Position numbers and translations under genes: made by a program. A stretch of 64,000 nucleotides of DNA from Flavobacteriaceae bacterium (lineage in GTDB: Bacteria > Bacteroidota > Bacteroidia > Flavobacteriales > Flavobacteriaceae). Location: contig JANSXF010000005.1 of NCBI GenBank assembly GCA_024743095.1, positions 1 through 64,000 of the forward strand, written 5' to 3'. The notes under the pieces were generated by a model. That model saw only the letters and a program-made list of their open reading frames with translations. It was not told where the DNA came from and searched no databases. This document shows positions 18,320-26,025 of the stretch, piece after piece (the stretch's first letter is position 1; every line of letters begins with the position of its first letter).

Positions 18320-18370
18320 GTTCATTATTTTTAATCGTTCAGTGACAATGAACATTCAAATATAATGAAC
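18320..18370. promoter_or_regulatory. Nested palindromic operator of the defence operon
   Basis: Four half-sites are symmetric about position 18345: GTTCA at 18320-18324 and 18337-18341 facing TGAAC at 18349-18353 and 18366-18370. Each like pair starts 17 bases apart. The outer arms extend to GTTCATTAT and ATAATGAAC. The array ends 9 bases upstream of the AbiEi-like start codon, so bound protein would cover the promoter. AbiEi antitoxins are known to autorepress through inverted repeats; the link here is inferred. Confidence 0.65.
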
Positions 18371-18564
18371 AAAAGGAATTATTCCTACAAAATGAAAAGA
18401 ATTTTTAATTTATGCAAGGGTTTAATTTTGTGTGTATTATAGGTCAACAGCCCTGGTTCTCTAGTAATGACCGGCACCTAATTTTGGGGAGAAATCACCT
18501 TGCTTAACCAAATTTCATCTTAGTGAGTAAAAAATAAAGGGCATTAAGTCAATAAAACGTTGGG

Positions 18565-19227
18565 TTATTTTCGCTTGTCCCTGCTCTTGCCATCAAAGCT
18601 GACCAAATTGAATAGTTCCCTCAATCTTGACCGGACACGGCTACCATAACGTTCCTCAAGTTCAATGGCATTAAGGTTGGTTGTCGCATGTGTCTTAAGT
18701 TTGTGGTCAACATGCAATTCATAGCGAGAAAGTAAAATCTCACCCATTACATTACACCCCTTTCCAAAGTGAATTCCATCAGGCTCAGCTCCCAAATCAT
18801 CAAAACAGAAGAATTGGGAATCCCCATAATCCCCAATGACCTTATACCCAAGGTGATTGAATCCAAAGACAATGTTTCTACAGGGAATCACGCCATAGGG
18901 ACGTCGATGTGGCACGATATGTTTCATCAATCTCATCAAGCTGGTCTTTCCACATCCCACTGGACCGGTCAGAAGGATTCCCTTGTCGATATCAATGTTC
19001 AGTTGCCGACATCGGGCCGTGTCCCGGATAAAGTACAGGCATAGTTTATAAATGATGTCCCTGTCCTCTTTGTAGATCTTGAACTTTTTACCAAACATCA
19101 GCTTGCCCTTGGCTTCCAGATAGATCAATATCTTCCCAAAATCATATTCGATCTCACGTCCAATGAGACTGCCCAGTTCATATTGGACAGCACCTTCGGT
19201 GATGATATGTGGCGCACTATAGTTCAA
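18565..19227 (-). CDS. DnaC/IstB-like P-loop ATPase of mobile island
   Basis: A 220-residue AAA-type ATPase with Walker A GPVGCGKTS, Walker B FFCFDDLG, sensor region THATTNL and the RVRSRLRELF arginine segment. It resembles DnaC/IstB helicase loaders that sit in replication modules of Bacteroidota mobile elements. Its start overlaps the stop of the upstream DNA-binding gene by 4 bases, forming a three-gene set with it and the small HTH gene. It probably loads a helicase or helps element replication. Base composition here looks richer in G+C than the defence operon, in keeping with a different origin. Confidence 0.8.
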   Translation of the reverse strand: MNYSAPHIITEGAVQYELGSLIGREIEYDFGKILIYLEAKGKLMFGKKFKIYKEDRDIIYKLCLYFIRDTARCRQLNIDIDKGILLTGPVGCGKTSLMRLMKHIVPHRRPYGVIPCRNIVFGFNHLGYKVIGDYGDSQFFCFDDLGAEPDGIHFGKGCNVMGEILLSRYELHVDHKLKTHATTNLNAIELEERYGSRVRSRLRELFNLVSFDGKSRDKRK

Positions 19228-19763
19228 AGTGGTTCGCTGTAATTTTTGTCATGGGTGGTCTGGAGGTTGTCCGTATTTGGGACGGTGCATGAACGTTTGC
19301 CGTTGTCTCCCATTTTTTCTGATCTTGATTTTTTATCTTTTTTTTGTTTGATGGGGTTTGAATAGTTTTTTGGGGTTTGAATAGGTTTGTTGTTACGCAC
19401 CACCTCTTGTCCAGAGCTTGTCCCATTATCGGTAGGGCTTGGGTCCAATGCTTGTACATCACTTGTCCCAAAATTGAACATCTTGATCTTGCTTCCCTTG
19501 AACGGATTGTGGGACGGAAAATAGAGGATATAGCCCCAGTGTTCCAATTCCTTGATACAGCGGTGATAGGTGGACTTGGAACCGATCTTTGCCAAGTCCA
19601 TGGCCTCCTCCCTATCGATATGGAAGGATTCCCGGAACAGCTTGTAGTTCCACAATTGGAAAAGGGCCATGTACAGGCTGATGTGGGTAGGGTTCAAACG
19701 GCTGTCCCTGGCAAACTGCCCAAAGACCCCGTTGAGATGTTTGATGTAATTGATGTCCTCCAA
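19224..19763 (-). CDS. Replication-type winged-helix protein of mobile island
   Basis: A 179-residue protein with an N-terminal winged helix (HLNGVFGQFARDSRLNPTHISLYMALFQLWN, then KIGSKSTYHRCIKELEHWGYI) and a low-complexity, basic, Asn/Lys/Ser-rich tail. The pattern matches small RepA/DnaD-like proteins that precede a DnaC-like ATPase in Bacteroidota islands. The tail probably contacts the ATPase. It lies 3 bases after the small HTH gene. The exact role (origin binding or transcription control) cannot be told from sequence alone. Confidence 0.65.
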   Translation of the reverse strand: MEDINYIKHLNGVFGQFARDSRLNPTHISLYMALFQLWNYKLFRESFHIDREEAMDLAKIGSKSTYHRCIKELEHWGYILYFPSHNPFKGSKIKMFNFGTSDVQALDPSPTDNGTSSGQEVVRNNKPIQTPKNYSNPIKQKKDKKSRSEKMGDNGKRSCTVPNTDNLQTTHDKNYSEPL

Positions 19764-19766
19764 AAT

Positions 19767-20045
19767 CTATATCCGTTTATGGATCTTGTTCTTTTCCAGG
19801 ACCTCCATGATCTCATGGTACTCATAATACAGCACACCACCGATCTTGGTAAAGGGCAGGGTTCCATTGATCCTCAAATTTTGAAGGGTTCCAGGCGATA
19901 TCCCGAGAAGCTCCCTGACTTCGTTGGACTTGAGCCATTTCTTTTCAGATCGGCCCTTGTTGTTATGTAAAAGTTCTTTGATGTCCTCCAGCAGTTCAAA
20001 CTTGAACTCCATTAGGTCTTCCGTTGTGATAATGGTCGCTCCCAT
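19767..20045 (-). CDS. MerR/excisionase-like small HTH protein
   Basis: A 92-residue protein. After an amphipathic N-terminal helix, residues 37-85 carry KWLKSNEVRELLGISPGTLQNLRINGTLPFTKIGGVLYY, the helix-turn-helix of MerR-like/excisionase (HTH_17) proteins that recognise DNA next to mobile-element modules. It is first in a three-gene set with the replication-type protein and the DnaC-like ATPase. It may act as an excision factor or regulator of the island, although no integrase is present in the window. Confidence 0.75.
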   Translation of the reverse strand: MGATIITTEDLMEFKFELLEDIKELLHNNKGRSEKKWLKSNEVRELLGISPGTLQNLRINGTLPFTKIGGVLYYEYHEIMEVLEKNKIHKRI

Positions 20046-20632
20046 AGATTTTGAGTTTTTAAAAAAGGGGCTATCGCCTTGGGATCCTTCAATTTGACGG
20101 CCCCTTCAATGATTTGACTTTCGTGAACAAAACTCAAAAAGGTTTTTGGAAAAACTTCCCAAGTTGGCACATAGGTGGGTGTTTTTTTTGGTTCCTATAA
20201 TTTGATGGTATTTGGACCCATATGCGCTTGTGGAATTAAAAAATAATGGTCAAAATTCAGAAAATCCACCCCCTAAACCCCAAAAATCAAAAATTCCCAA
20301 GTTGGGACCCACCTTGGGAAAAATATCAAGGTCTCCCAACCATTGGATTTTGACCCTATTTATCGATCAAAACAACGCGGAATTCCCAATTTTAAAGCGA
20401 TGGGAGCATATTACCCCTGGGAGGTATCACCTTGATGAAGCTTGGCCAATTTCCATATGACCAATCATTAATAACTTGCCAAACATCATGAAATCCTTCC
20501 TGATCTTAAAAAATTTGGCTGAATTTGTAAGCTCGATGAAATTTGGTCTTATTTGGGTTGAATTGAAGACTGAAAATTTTATCAATTTTTTTGTTTTTCA
20601 CTTTTATGCCCCATTCATACTTCATCAAGTTC
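20046..20632. other. 587-base gap with inverted repeat, possible island origin
   Basis: No gene is supported here. At 20294-20320, TTCCCAAG faces CTTGGGAA around the smaller palindrome TGGGACCCA. TTCCCAAGTTGG also occurs as a direct repeat at 20156-20167 and 20294-20305. Being upstream of the replication-type genes, this could be a protein-binding or origin region of the island. The evidence is only the repeats and the position. Confidence 0.4.
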
Positions 20633-20980
20633 CTATAGCTTCTCGTCAAGCTGATCCAAAAAGTACATTTGACCATCGGGAAGGATGCTCAAAATCAGTT
20701 CCAATACTTGGACGACACTCTCCTCCTTTGATACATTTTGGTTAGCTGGGGATAGCATCATCCCATCTCCATCAAGGGCAAATGTACAGACCTCCAAAAG
20801 GCTTTTGATGAGCATCAAAAGATGGTTGTTGTCCCTGACCTCGAAAGTCACATTATTTCCCTTTGGGTCGATGGACCTATTGTTTCCCAACAGTCCCGAA
20901 AGATTGTTCCTGAGCTGTTGTATCTCTTCCAAGGTCTTCAGCCTTTTCCTCTTTGATTTCATATCAATGGAATTATCCAA
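20633..20980 (-). CDS. Small protein homologous to the C-terminal domain of its HEPN neighbour
   Basis: 115 residues. From about residue 50 it reads NNHLLMLIKSLLEVCTFALD, VVQVLELILSILPDG and MYFLDQLDEKL. These line up with SFMISNLIKVCITALE, ISEVLGYILDLIPHD and MEFLDKVRQLLLEQ at the end of the 402-residue HEPN protein directly upstream. The genes overlap by 8 bases, so they are translated together. It is probably a duplicated domain that became its own gene and may bind its larger relative. The function is unknown. Confidence 0.65.
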   Translation of the reverse strand: MDNSIDMKSKRKRLKTLEEIQQLRNNLSGLLGNNRSIDPKGNNVTFEVRDNNHLLMLIKSLLEVCTFALDGDGMMLSPANQNVSKEESVVQVLELILSILPDGQMYFLDQLDEKL

Positions 20981-22181
20981 TTGTGGTTTCTTGTTCCAAT
21001 AGCAGCTGCCTTACCTTGTCCAAGAATTCCATTTCATCATGGGGTATCAGATCCAATATATATCCCAAAACCTCACTGATATTGCGGTGGGGTTGGGGAA
21101 CTGAACGCGATGGGTTATTCTCGGTTTCCAATGCAGTGATACAGACCTTGATCAGGTTTGAGATCATGAAAGAGGTCTCACCATATCCCTCGGTTATGAG
21201 TTCGATACTGTACAATCCCTTCTCGGGGATATAGGGTTTCAGGGCGTGGAAATGCATTTTTTCCAGTTCCTTCAATTGACCTAGTATTGCTGCTTCATTA
21301 TTGTTCTCTTCTTCCTCGATAACTTTTGGGCATACATTTTCAAAAACCTTTTCCTTACCATCAATAATGCTCTTGCACTGATTCAAATGCTTATGGAATA
21401 TGGACTCCACTTCTTGGATAAAACCCTTCATTTTTGATTGAATGGTTATTGCCTCTGTTTTGGCAATCTCAAACTCATTGCCATACCGAGCAACACTGTA
21501 GGCATGTTCCAATAGGAGCAAGAGTTCATTGTTGTTGGATTCAGACGGTTCCAAAAAGGGTTGCAGTGTGGGAAAGAACTGTTTACAATAGTTGATATGG
21601 CTGATGATACTGTGGGTCACCATACTTTTTCCAATGCACATCTGTTCGATGAATCGGAACGAAAGCTCAAAGGCCTGGTGCATATTGAAGGTGGCGATGG
21701 CATAGTCACCTTCCTTTATAAGTATGTCCGCGGTGTTGGCAAAGGCATTTATTTTTCCCAATTCCATTCTATGATATCGGGTGGCCCTTTTGATGAGGGT
21801 ATCATATGCCATTGTAGAATAATCCATAATGTTCCTTCCTTGTAAACGAGCGAAAACATTTTCTCCCAGACAGCAATGTTCCAAGAAATAGAGCGATCCC
21901 CTTTCAAGGCCTGTTTCCAATTGAGTTTCTGTATAGACCCTTATCCTGAAATCGGGATGCTTCTTTCCTTTCTTGGCAACTAGGGAACGAATCTCATTGG
22001 GAAGTGGGTCATTGTTTACGTCCACAAACAGGGTAAGGAAATAATATTCGGTATTGCCCTCGTTCTGTTTTTTGGACAGAAAGGCACTGTCAATGGTTAT
22101 GATGTTCAGGATGCTATCAAGCAATTCGGACTGCTCTTCTGCTCTTTCAAAGTTTTCCGGTATGTTTGTGTCATATTTCAT
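20973..22181 (-). CDS. HEPN-domain protein of mobile island
   Basis: A 402-residue protein. Residues about 40-110 resemble a degenerate nucleotidyltransferase-like region. Residues about 135-260 form a HEPN helical bundle (KINAFANTADILIKEGDYAIATF, HQAFELSFRFIEQM, HSIISHI, HAYSVARYGNEFEI). The final 70 residues are repeated in the small gene that follows. HEPN proteins are often RNases or scaffolds in defence and mobile elements; the usual RxxxxxH motif is not clear here, so RNase activity is uncertain. It is transcribed away from the XRE regulator across a 144-base gap. Confidence 0.65.
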   Translation of the reverse strand: MKYDTNIPENFERAEEQSELLDSILNIITIDSAFLSKKQNEGNTEYYFLTLFVDVNNDPLPNEIRSLVAKKGKKHPDFRIRVYTETQLETGLERGSLYFLEHCCLGENVFARLQGRNIMDYSTMAYDTLIKRATRYHRMELGKINAFANTADILIKEGDYAIATFNMHQAFELSFRFIEQMCIGKSMVTHSIISHINYCKQFFPTLQPFLEPSESNNNELLLLLEHAYSVARYGNEFEIAKTEAITIQSKMKGFIQEVESIFHKHLNQCKSIIDGKEKVFENVCPKVIEEEENNNEAAILGQLKELEKMHFHALKPYIPEKGLYSIELITEGYGETSFMISNLIKVCITALETENNPSRSVPQPHRNISEVLGYILDLIPHDEMEFLDKVRQLLLEQETTIG

Positions 22182-22313
22182 GGGATTATGGTTTAAAGGG
22201 TTCGAGAATCGAAAACCATATTAAGGCAACATTCCCAAGTACCCCACCAAGGGCACTTGTATTTTATTGGACCAGATTTGTATTTTACAATCGGATTATT
22301 GTGGGAAAGACCC

Positions 22314-22321
22314 TATATTTG
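22314..22321 (+). promoter_or_regulatory. Bacteroidota -7 box of the XRE gene, likely leaderless
   Basis: TATATTTG matches the Bacteroidota -7 consensus TAnnTTTG and ends only 4 bases before the ATG at 22326. The transcript would start at or near the start codon, which suggests a leaderless mRNA. A good -33 TTTG at normal spacing is not evident. Confidence 0.4.
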
Positions 22322-22325
22322 AGAT

Positions 22326-22739
22326 ATGGAGACAAAGACCAAGAACAATCACATAGGCAGAAAAATCAGTAGAATAAGGGAACTTCGCGGTATGAAGCAA
22401 GAGACCCTTGCCGAAGAACTGGGCATCAGCCAACAGGCCGTTTCCAATATCGAGAACAGTGAAAAGGTGGACGATGTGAAATTGGAAGAAATTGCCAAGG
22501 CTTTGGGAGTGACTACAGAAGCAATCAAAAACTTTTCTGATGATTCGGTAATAAACTACTTCAACAATTTCTACGATAATAGTTTTACAAATAGTCAAGG
22601 TACATTCCACCCTAATAACTGCACCTTCAATCCACTTGATAAATTGGTAGAGGCCTATGAAGAAAACAAAAAACTTTATGAGCGGCTTCTTCAAGCAGAA
22701 AAGGAGAAGGTTGCTTATTTGGAAAAGCTTATCAAATAG
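22326..22739 (+). CDS. XRE-family transcriptional regulator
   Basis: A 137-residue DNA-binding protein. Residues 9-65 are a Cro/CI-type helix-turn-helix (IRELRGMKQETLAEELG, SQQAVSNIENSE), followed by a C-terminal coiled coil (LDKLVEAYEENKKLYERLLQAEKEKVAYLEKLI) that would make a dimer. It is divergent from the HEPN operon and probably controls it or itself. This type is common in Bacteroidota mobile islands. Confidence 0.85.
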   Translation: METKTKNNHIGRKISRIRELRGMKQETLAEELGISQQAVSNIENSEKVDDVKLEEIAKALGVTTEAIKNFSDDSVINYFNNFYDNSFTNSQGTFHPNNCTFNPLDKLVEAYEENKKLYERLLQAEKEKVAYLEKLIK

Positions 22740-22778
22740 CAAAATGCCATTTTCATTACCCTAAGTTTTATTCAAGAC

Positions 22779-23252
22779 TCAGTTATTAATAAGCTGTATT
22801 AAATGGTTTACCTCGTCAATGAATCCGTGTAAATAATTTGGCACCTGACTTTTGCCTTGATCTATTCTCCAACTCATCAATGAACCGTTATGGTAATATT
22901 GGATAAAAAGACCGCCACCATCGGCACAATCCGGACAGCCCAGTATGGTATCATTTTCACTTAAAAGCTCTTGGGGAAAATAATCCATCAGGTCTTTTAC
23001 CTGTTCGAATTTTTCATTTTCCAACTTAATGAAATTCAAGTTAGTGCCAGAATAATCATCCACGGTATCCTCAAACAGTTCCGAATCGGTCAATTTGAAT
23101 GTTTCGACACACCCTTCCCCTGCACACATCCCATAGAAATGTCCAAAAACCAAATAATCCTGGTCTCCCAGAAGAACGGTGTTTTCATCATCATTATCAG
23201 TGCATGACAAAATGAAACAAAGGCAACAAAAGACGGACACTATTTTTTCCAT
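22779..23252 (-). CDS. Small lipoprotein of unknown function
   Basis: About 157 residues from the chosen start at 23250-23252 (MEKIVSVFCCLCFILSC); the ATG at 23285 would put 11 polar residues ahead of the signal. The lipobox FILSC-T places the mature protein on a membrane surface. The mature part has two cysteine pairs (MCAGEGC, GCPDC) and acidic stretches. It resembles no enzyme I know. It converges with the XRE gene and stands alone, so it may be a cargo gene of the island. Confidence 0.6.
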   Translation of the reverse strand: MEKIVSVFCCLCFILSCTDNDDENTVLLGDQDYLVFGHFYGMCAGEGCVETFKLTDSELFEDTVDDYSGTNLNFIKLENEKFEQVKDLMDYFPQELLSENDTILGCPDCADGGGLFIQYYHNGSLMSWRIDQGKSQVPNYLHGFIDEVNHLIQLINN

Positions 23253-23407
23253 GGGTGTTTTGTTATAAGATACCGAGAAACCCAAACAGTTGCCTAATGA
23301 AACTGGTCAATGCCATGTCTTAACCTAAATTTCATATGCCGTTCAACTTAAATCTCTAACCTATTGAACAATATAGGCTATAGCCCCTAACAAGCAATGT
23401 TTCAAAC

Positions 23408-23528
23408 CGGGTTCATTCATTACATTTGTTGCATAGTTGCCATACCGCGGTTAAGGATGTGCCAGCACCTTGCGGGTGATGGGGGCACAGACGGCTGATA
23501 AAGACAGCGTGGTATGGCAATGAACCCG
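23408..23528. repeat. Large compound inverted repeat, candidate oriT or structured RNA
   Basis: TTGCCATACC (23437-23446) pairs with GGTATGGCAA (23511-23520) and the stem extends by three more pairs. An outer CGGGTTCATT (23408-23417) pairs with AATGAACCCG (23519-23528), sharing two A residues. Inside, TGTGCC/GGCACA and CACC/GGTG form a second hairpin. It lies in a 467-base gap between the lipoprotein gene and the BfmA/BtgA mobilisation gene. A nick region or a structured RNA would both explain it; an open frame of 87 codons across it looks accidental. Confidence 0.5.
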
Positions 23529-23719
23529 TTTTTTCCATTGCATGGTCGCTTATAGTCAATGTGAGTTGAATCGGTAAGCTTTTATTATTTGTCCCTAAAT
23601 CCCATTTCTCCTTTTTAAAGTGACCATAACCTATTTTTTTGCACGCTCGGATAGATGGCCCTATACAATAACCCAATGATCAATAACCGGTTGTTAGTGT
23701 ACAATTCCAATATATTTGT

Positions 23720-24307
23720 TTACATATTTTTGAGTTTTGTTCGGTATTTTTCTATGGCCCCAGGATTGAGGTCCAGTTTGAGGTGATCCTTGCCGAAACG
23801 GTTATGGGACACTGATATGTGGTCCAGCACATAGGCAAAATCTTCCTTGAGTTCTTCCATCCGTTCCTCCAATCTGACGTAGCGGATCTTGGGCACCGTG
23901 GTCTCATTATCCAGAAGCTCGGGGTTAGTAGGATTGATTATTTCCGTGAGCTGCTTTTCATAAAACTCAAAGTCTCCTTCCCATTCTTGATCCCCTTCAG
24001 GTTCCAACTCTTGTTGAAAAAGCGCTTGGATCATACTTACCGTGGGCAAGGTCTGCTCTTTTTCGATGCTTCGCATGATGGCCACCATGGAGTTGAAACG
24101 TCTTTTGATCAAATATTTCAAGCTCGCAATAGTTTCGTACATCCTTTCGTCAGGGGAGATTCCATTGTGGTCAAAAAACTCCACCATGGCCAACAGGGTC
24201 ATGGTCTGTGACTTTCCTTGCCGATTGGAAAATCTTCGAAATTTCTTGGCCACCGAAATCTTGATGCTCAAGCATGTAAATTGTTCTTTTTCGTATCCTT
24301 TATCCAT
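23720..24307 (-). CDS. BfmA/BtgA-family mobilisation protein
   Basis: A 195-residue protein with the family pattern: SIKISVAKKFRRFSNRQGKSQTMTLLAMVEFFDHNGISPDE near the N terminus, a ribbon-helix-helix-like DNA-binding start, then KRRFNSMVAIMRSIEKEQTLPT and a helical C terminus. Known members bind the transfer origin of mobilisable Bacteroides elements and assist the relaxase. No relaxase follows in the window, so the transfer locus looks incomplete. Likely oriT candidates are the compound inverted repeat downstream and the GC-rich repeats upstream. Confidence 0.8.
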   Translation of the reverse strand: MDKGYEKEQFTCLSIKISVAKKFRRFSNRQGKSQTMTLLAMVEFFDHNGISPDERMYETIASLKYLIKRRFNSMVAIMRSIEKEQTLPTVSMIQALFQQELEPEGDQEWEGDFEFYEKQLTEIINPTNPELLDNETTVPKIRYVRLEERMEELKEDFAYVLDHISVSHNRFGKDHLKLDLNPGAIEKYRTKLKNM

Positions 24308-24437
24308 TTTTTCACCAAAAATTCCTTGATTTTACTGGGCCCAGCTCATTTTTTCATCAAAAACCACTTGACCCCAAATTGCTTTAAATTCCAAAAACCT
24401 TTATAAACAGGGCTTTTCCGAAGGAAAATGAATCAAT

Positions 24438-24490
24438 AGCGCCGCGCTTGCGCGCTATCCTCTTGCTCTTCCTTTTCGTCCCGCAGGGAC
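24438..24490. repeat. GC-rich inverted repeats upstream of mobilisation gene
   Basis: Inside a 420-base gap without a gene (24308-24727), AGCGC (24438-24442) faces GCGCT (24452-24456) around more GCG repeats, and GTCCC (24478-24482) faces GGGAC (24486-24490). The stretch stands out from the AT-rich surroundings and lies 130-180 bases upstream of the BfmA/BtgA start, where transfer origins are often found. No other signal was seen in the gap apart from the terminator at 24653. Confidence 0.4.
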
Positions 24491-24652
24491 AAAAACGAAT
24501 CGCACAACATGGTTTAAAAACCAGTTGCATTTTGTTTAAAAGTCTAATCGAATGGTACGGAATTCAGGAAAGTCAAATCAAATTGGATTGCCGTACTTGG
24601 TTGAAATTTCAACCTGTTCTTAAAGATATGTAATTCAAGCTTTTGAACATAG

Positions 24653-24676
24653 AAAAACCCAATCATAATGATTGGG
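24653..24676 (-). terminator. Rho-independent terminator of the radC-like gene
   Basis: CCCAATCAT (24658-24666) and ATGATTGGG (24668-24676) make a perfect hairpin. On the minus strand it is followed by a run of five T. It lies 52 bases after the stop of the RadC-like gene. Confidence 0.8.
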
Positions 24677-24727
24677 TCGTTTTGATACATTTTGACATCC
24701 AATGCATTGCTGTCAAATCCCTGTTCT

Positions 24728-25177
24728 TTACATCAAACCATGATCGGCAAAACTGTAATAATTTCCATCGGGTGCCAGGATGATATGGTCCAATACCTTG
24801 ACATCAAAAAGCTGGGCAGCCTGTTGGATCTTTTTGGTCAACTGCTTGTCCGCTTCACTGGCCTTCAATTGGCCGGACGGATGGTTATGTGTTAATATAA
24901 TGCCTACTGACAACGTTTTTAAAACAATGGCAAAAAGAATGCGCATATCCACCAAGGTTCCCGTAATCCCACCAATGGACAAGGGATAGATCCCTTTGAC
25001 TTTATTCGATTGGTTGAGCAAAAGAATTTTAAAACATTCGTTCAATCCAATGGTGTCGGTATCCCAATTTTTGAAGAGCAGTTGTGCCACATCGTTTGAA
25101 TTGGTGATGGAGTTCGATTGCAGGGTACTGAGTTTTTCCCTGTAGCTGATCTGTATTTCATTGACTTGCTGTTCCAT
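24728..25177 (-). CDS. RadC-like JAB-domain protein
   Basis: 149 residues with the JAB/MPN metalloprotease-like motif of RadC: LSIGGITGTLVDMRILF, then ILTHNHPSGQLKASEAD and LDHIILAPDGNYYSFADHG. The HxHPSG segment with the later Ser and Asp fits the zinc site. Compared with chromosomal RadC it lacks the N-terminal helix-hairpin-helix, as is usual for versions on mobile islands. Its cellular role is unsettled; it was named for DNA repair but may act in element maintenance. It follows the SSB gene by 67 bases and shares its direction. Confidence 0.85.
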   Translation of the reverse strand: MEQQVNEIQISYREKLSTLQSNSITNSNDVAQLLFKNWDTDTIGLNECFKILLLNQSNKVKGIYPLSIGGITGTLVDMRILFAIVLKTLSVGIILTHNHPSGQLKASEADKQLTKKIQQAAQLFDVKVLDHIILAPDGNYYSFADHGLM

Positions 25178-25244
25178 GATCTTACCTTTTAAGGATCAAA
25201 AAAGAAGGGGCACCAAAGAAACCCTTTGGATACCCCTATCCCAT

Positions 25245-25586
25245 TTAATCATTAGCACCTCCCAACAAAAGGATTTCACTGGCCACGATCTCGGTCACAT
25301 AGCGTTTGTTCCCTTCTTTGTCCTCGTAGGAACGGGAGGTCAGTTTTCCTTCGATGGCAATTTCCTTGCCCTTGGTCACAAAACCTTCGATGATATCGGC
25401 CAGTTTCCCCCATCCGATCACGGTATGCCATTCGGTATTGGTCACCCGTTCCCCTTCGGAGTTCTTGTAATGTTCGTTGGTGGCCATGGTGAACCGTGCC
25501 ACACGCTTCCCTTTGTCAAGGTCAGTAATGGTAGGGTCTTGCCCCACGTTTCCGATCAACTGCACTTTGTTTCTCAATGTACTCAT
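25245..25586 (-). CDS. ssb: Single-stranded DNA-binding protein (mobile-island copy)
   Basis: 113 residues forming one OB fold: MSTLRNKVQLIGNVGQDPTI, VARFTMATNE, TEWHTVIGWGKLADI, GKEIAIEGKLTSRSYEDK and RYVTEIVASEI are all standard SSB strands. It lacks the long acidic tail of the housekeeping protein and ends right after the fold, as do many plasmid and ICE copies. It would coat single-stranded DNA made during transfer or replication of the island. About 90 bases upstream of its start begins a noncoding element that is repeated at 34.2 kb. Confidence 0.92.
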   Translation of the reverse strand: MSTLRNKVQLIGNVGQDPTITDLDKGKRVARFTMATNEHYKNSEGERVTNTEWHTVIGWGKLADIIEGFVTKGKEIAIEGKLTSRSYEDKEGNKRYVTEIVASEILLLGGAND

Positions 25587-25677
25587 GATAAAAAGTTTTA
25601 AAGGTCTACCGTCTTCCAGTTTGGATAAATCAGCAAACAGGGTTAAAAATTTCCCCTCTATTTTTTTGGTTTTTGTT

Positions 25678-26025
25678 TCCCAAATTTTAAGGGGCGTTTG
25701 TTTGCTTCTTAGGTGCGCAGCACAATAAAAGAAGGGGGTTCTGTCAGGGCTTTTGGCCAGAAATCGGGAGGCTCCGCGACGTAAAAAAACCTTAGGTTTT
25801 CAAGGAAGTGGAAACCCTATTTATGGACAAAACCTGTCTTGGCCTTGACAGGTTCAATGAGGGCCCTTGGGAATTCCTTCAGACCCATTGACAATTGAGC
25901 GTACGGGAAGTTAAGCGAGTGCAGGCGATGGTGTCCTGATTGGAAGTCCTTGGGCACTGCCCTGTTTTTCGATGTACCGAAAAACAACCAGGGCTTCTTT
26001 TATTATGGACCCCTTAAAATTTGAT
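25678..26025. repeat. Noncoding repeat element, copy 1 (upstream of ssb)
   Basis: This stretch matches 34235-34532 in the same orientation over its length, with shared blocks such as TTTGCTTGCTTCTTA-like, CACAATAAAAGAA, GGAAGTGGAAACCCTATTTA, GGGCCCTTGGGAA, GATGGTGTCCT and GAAAAACAAC. Near its right end CCCTGTTTTTCG and CGAAAAACA...AGGG form a hairpin kept in both copies. Copy 1 has an extra 45 bases carrying the palindrome AAAACCTTAGGTTTT. Both copies lie upstream of minus-strand genes, so a promoter-leader or RNA role is possible. Confidence 0.6.

Noticed and set aside
23408-23528. Integron attC site
   Set aside because: Lacks the GTTRRRY and RYYYAAC end boxes, and no integron integrase is present.
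23413-23676. 87-codon minus-strand gene
   Set aside because: It runs through the compound inverted repeat, has no recognisable domain, and the structure explains the sequence better.
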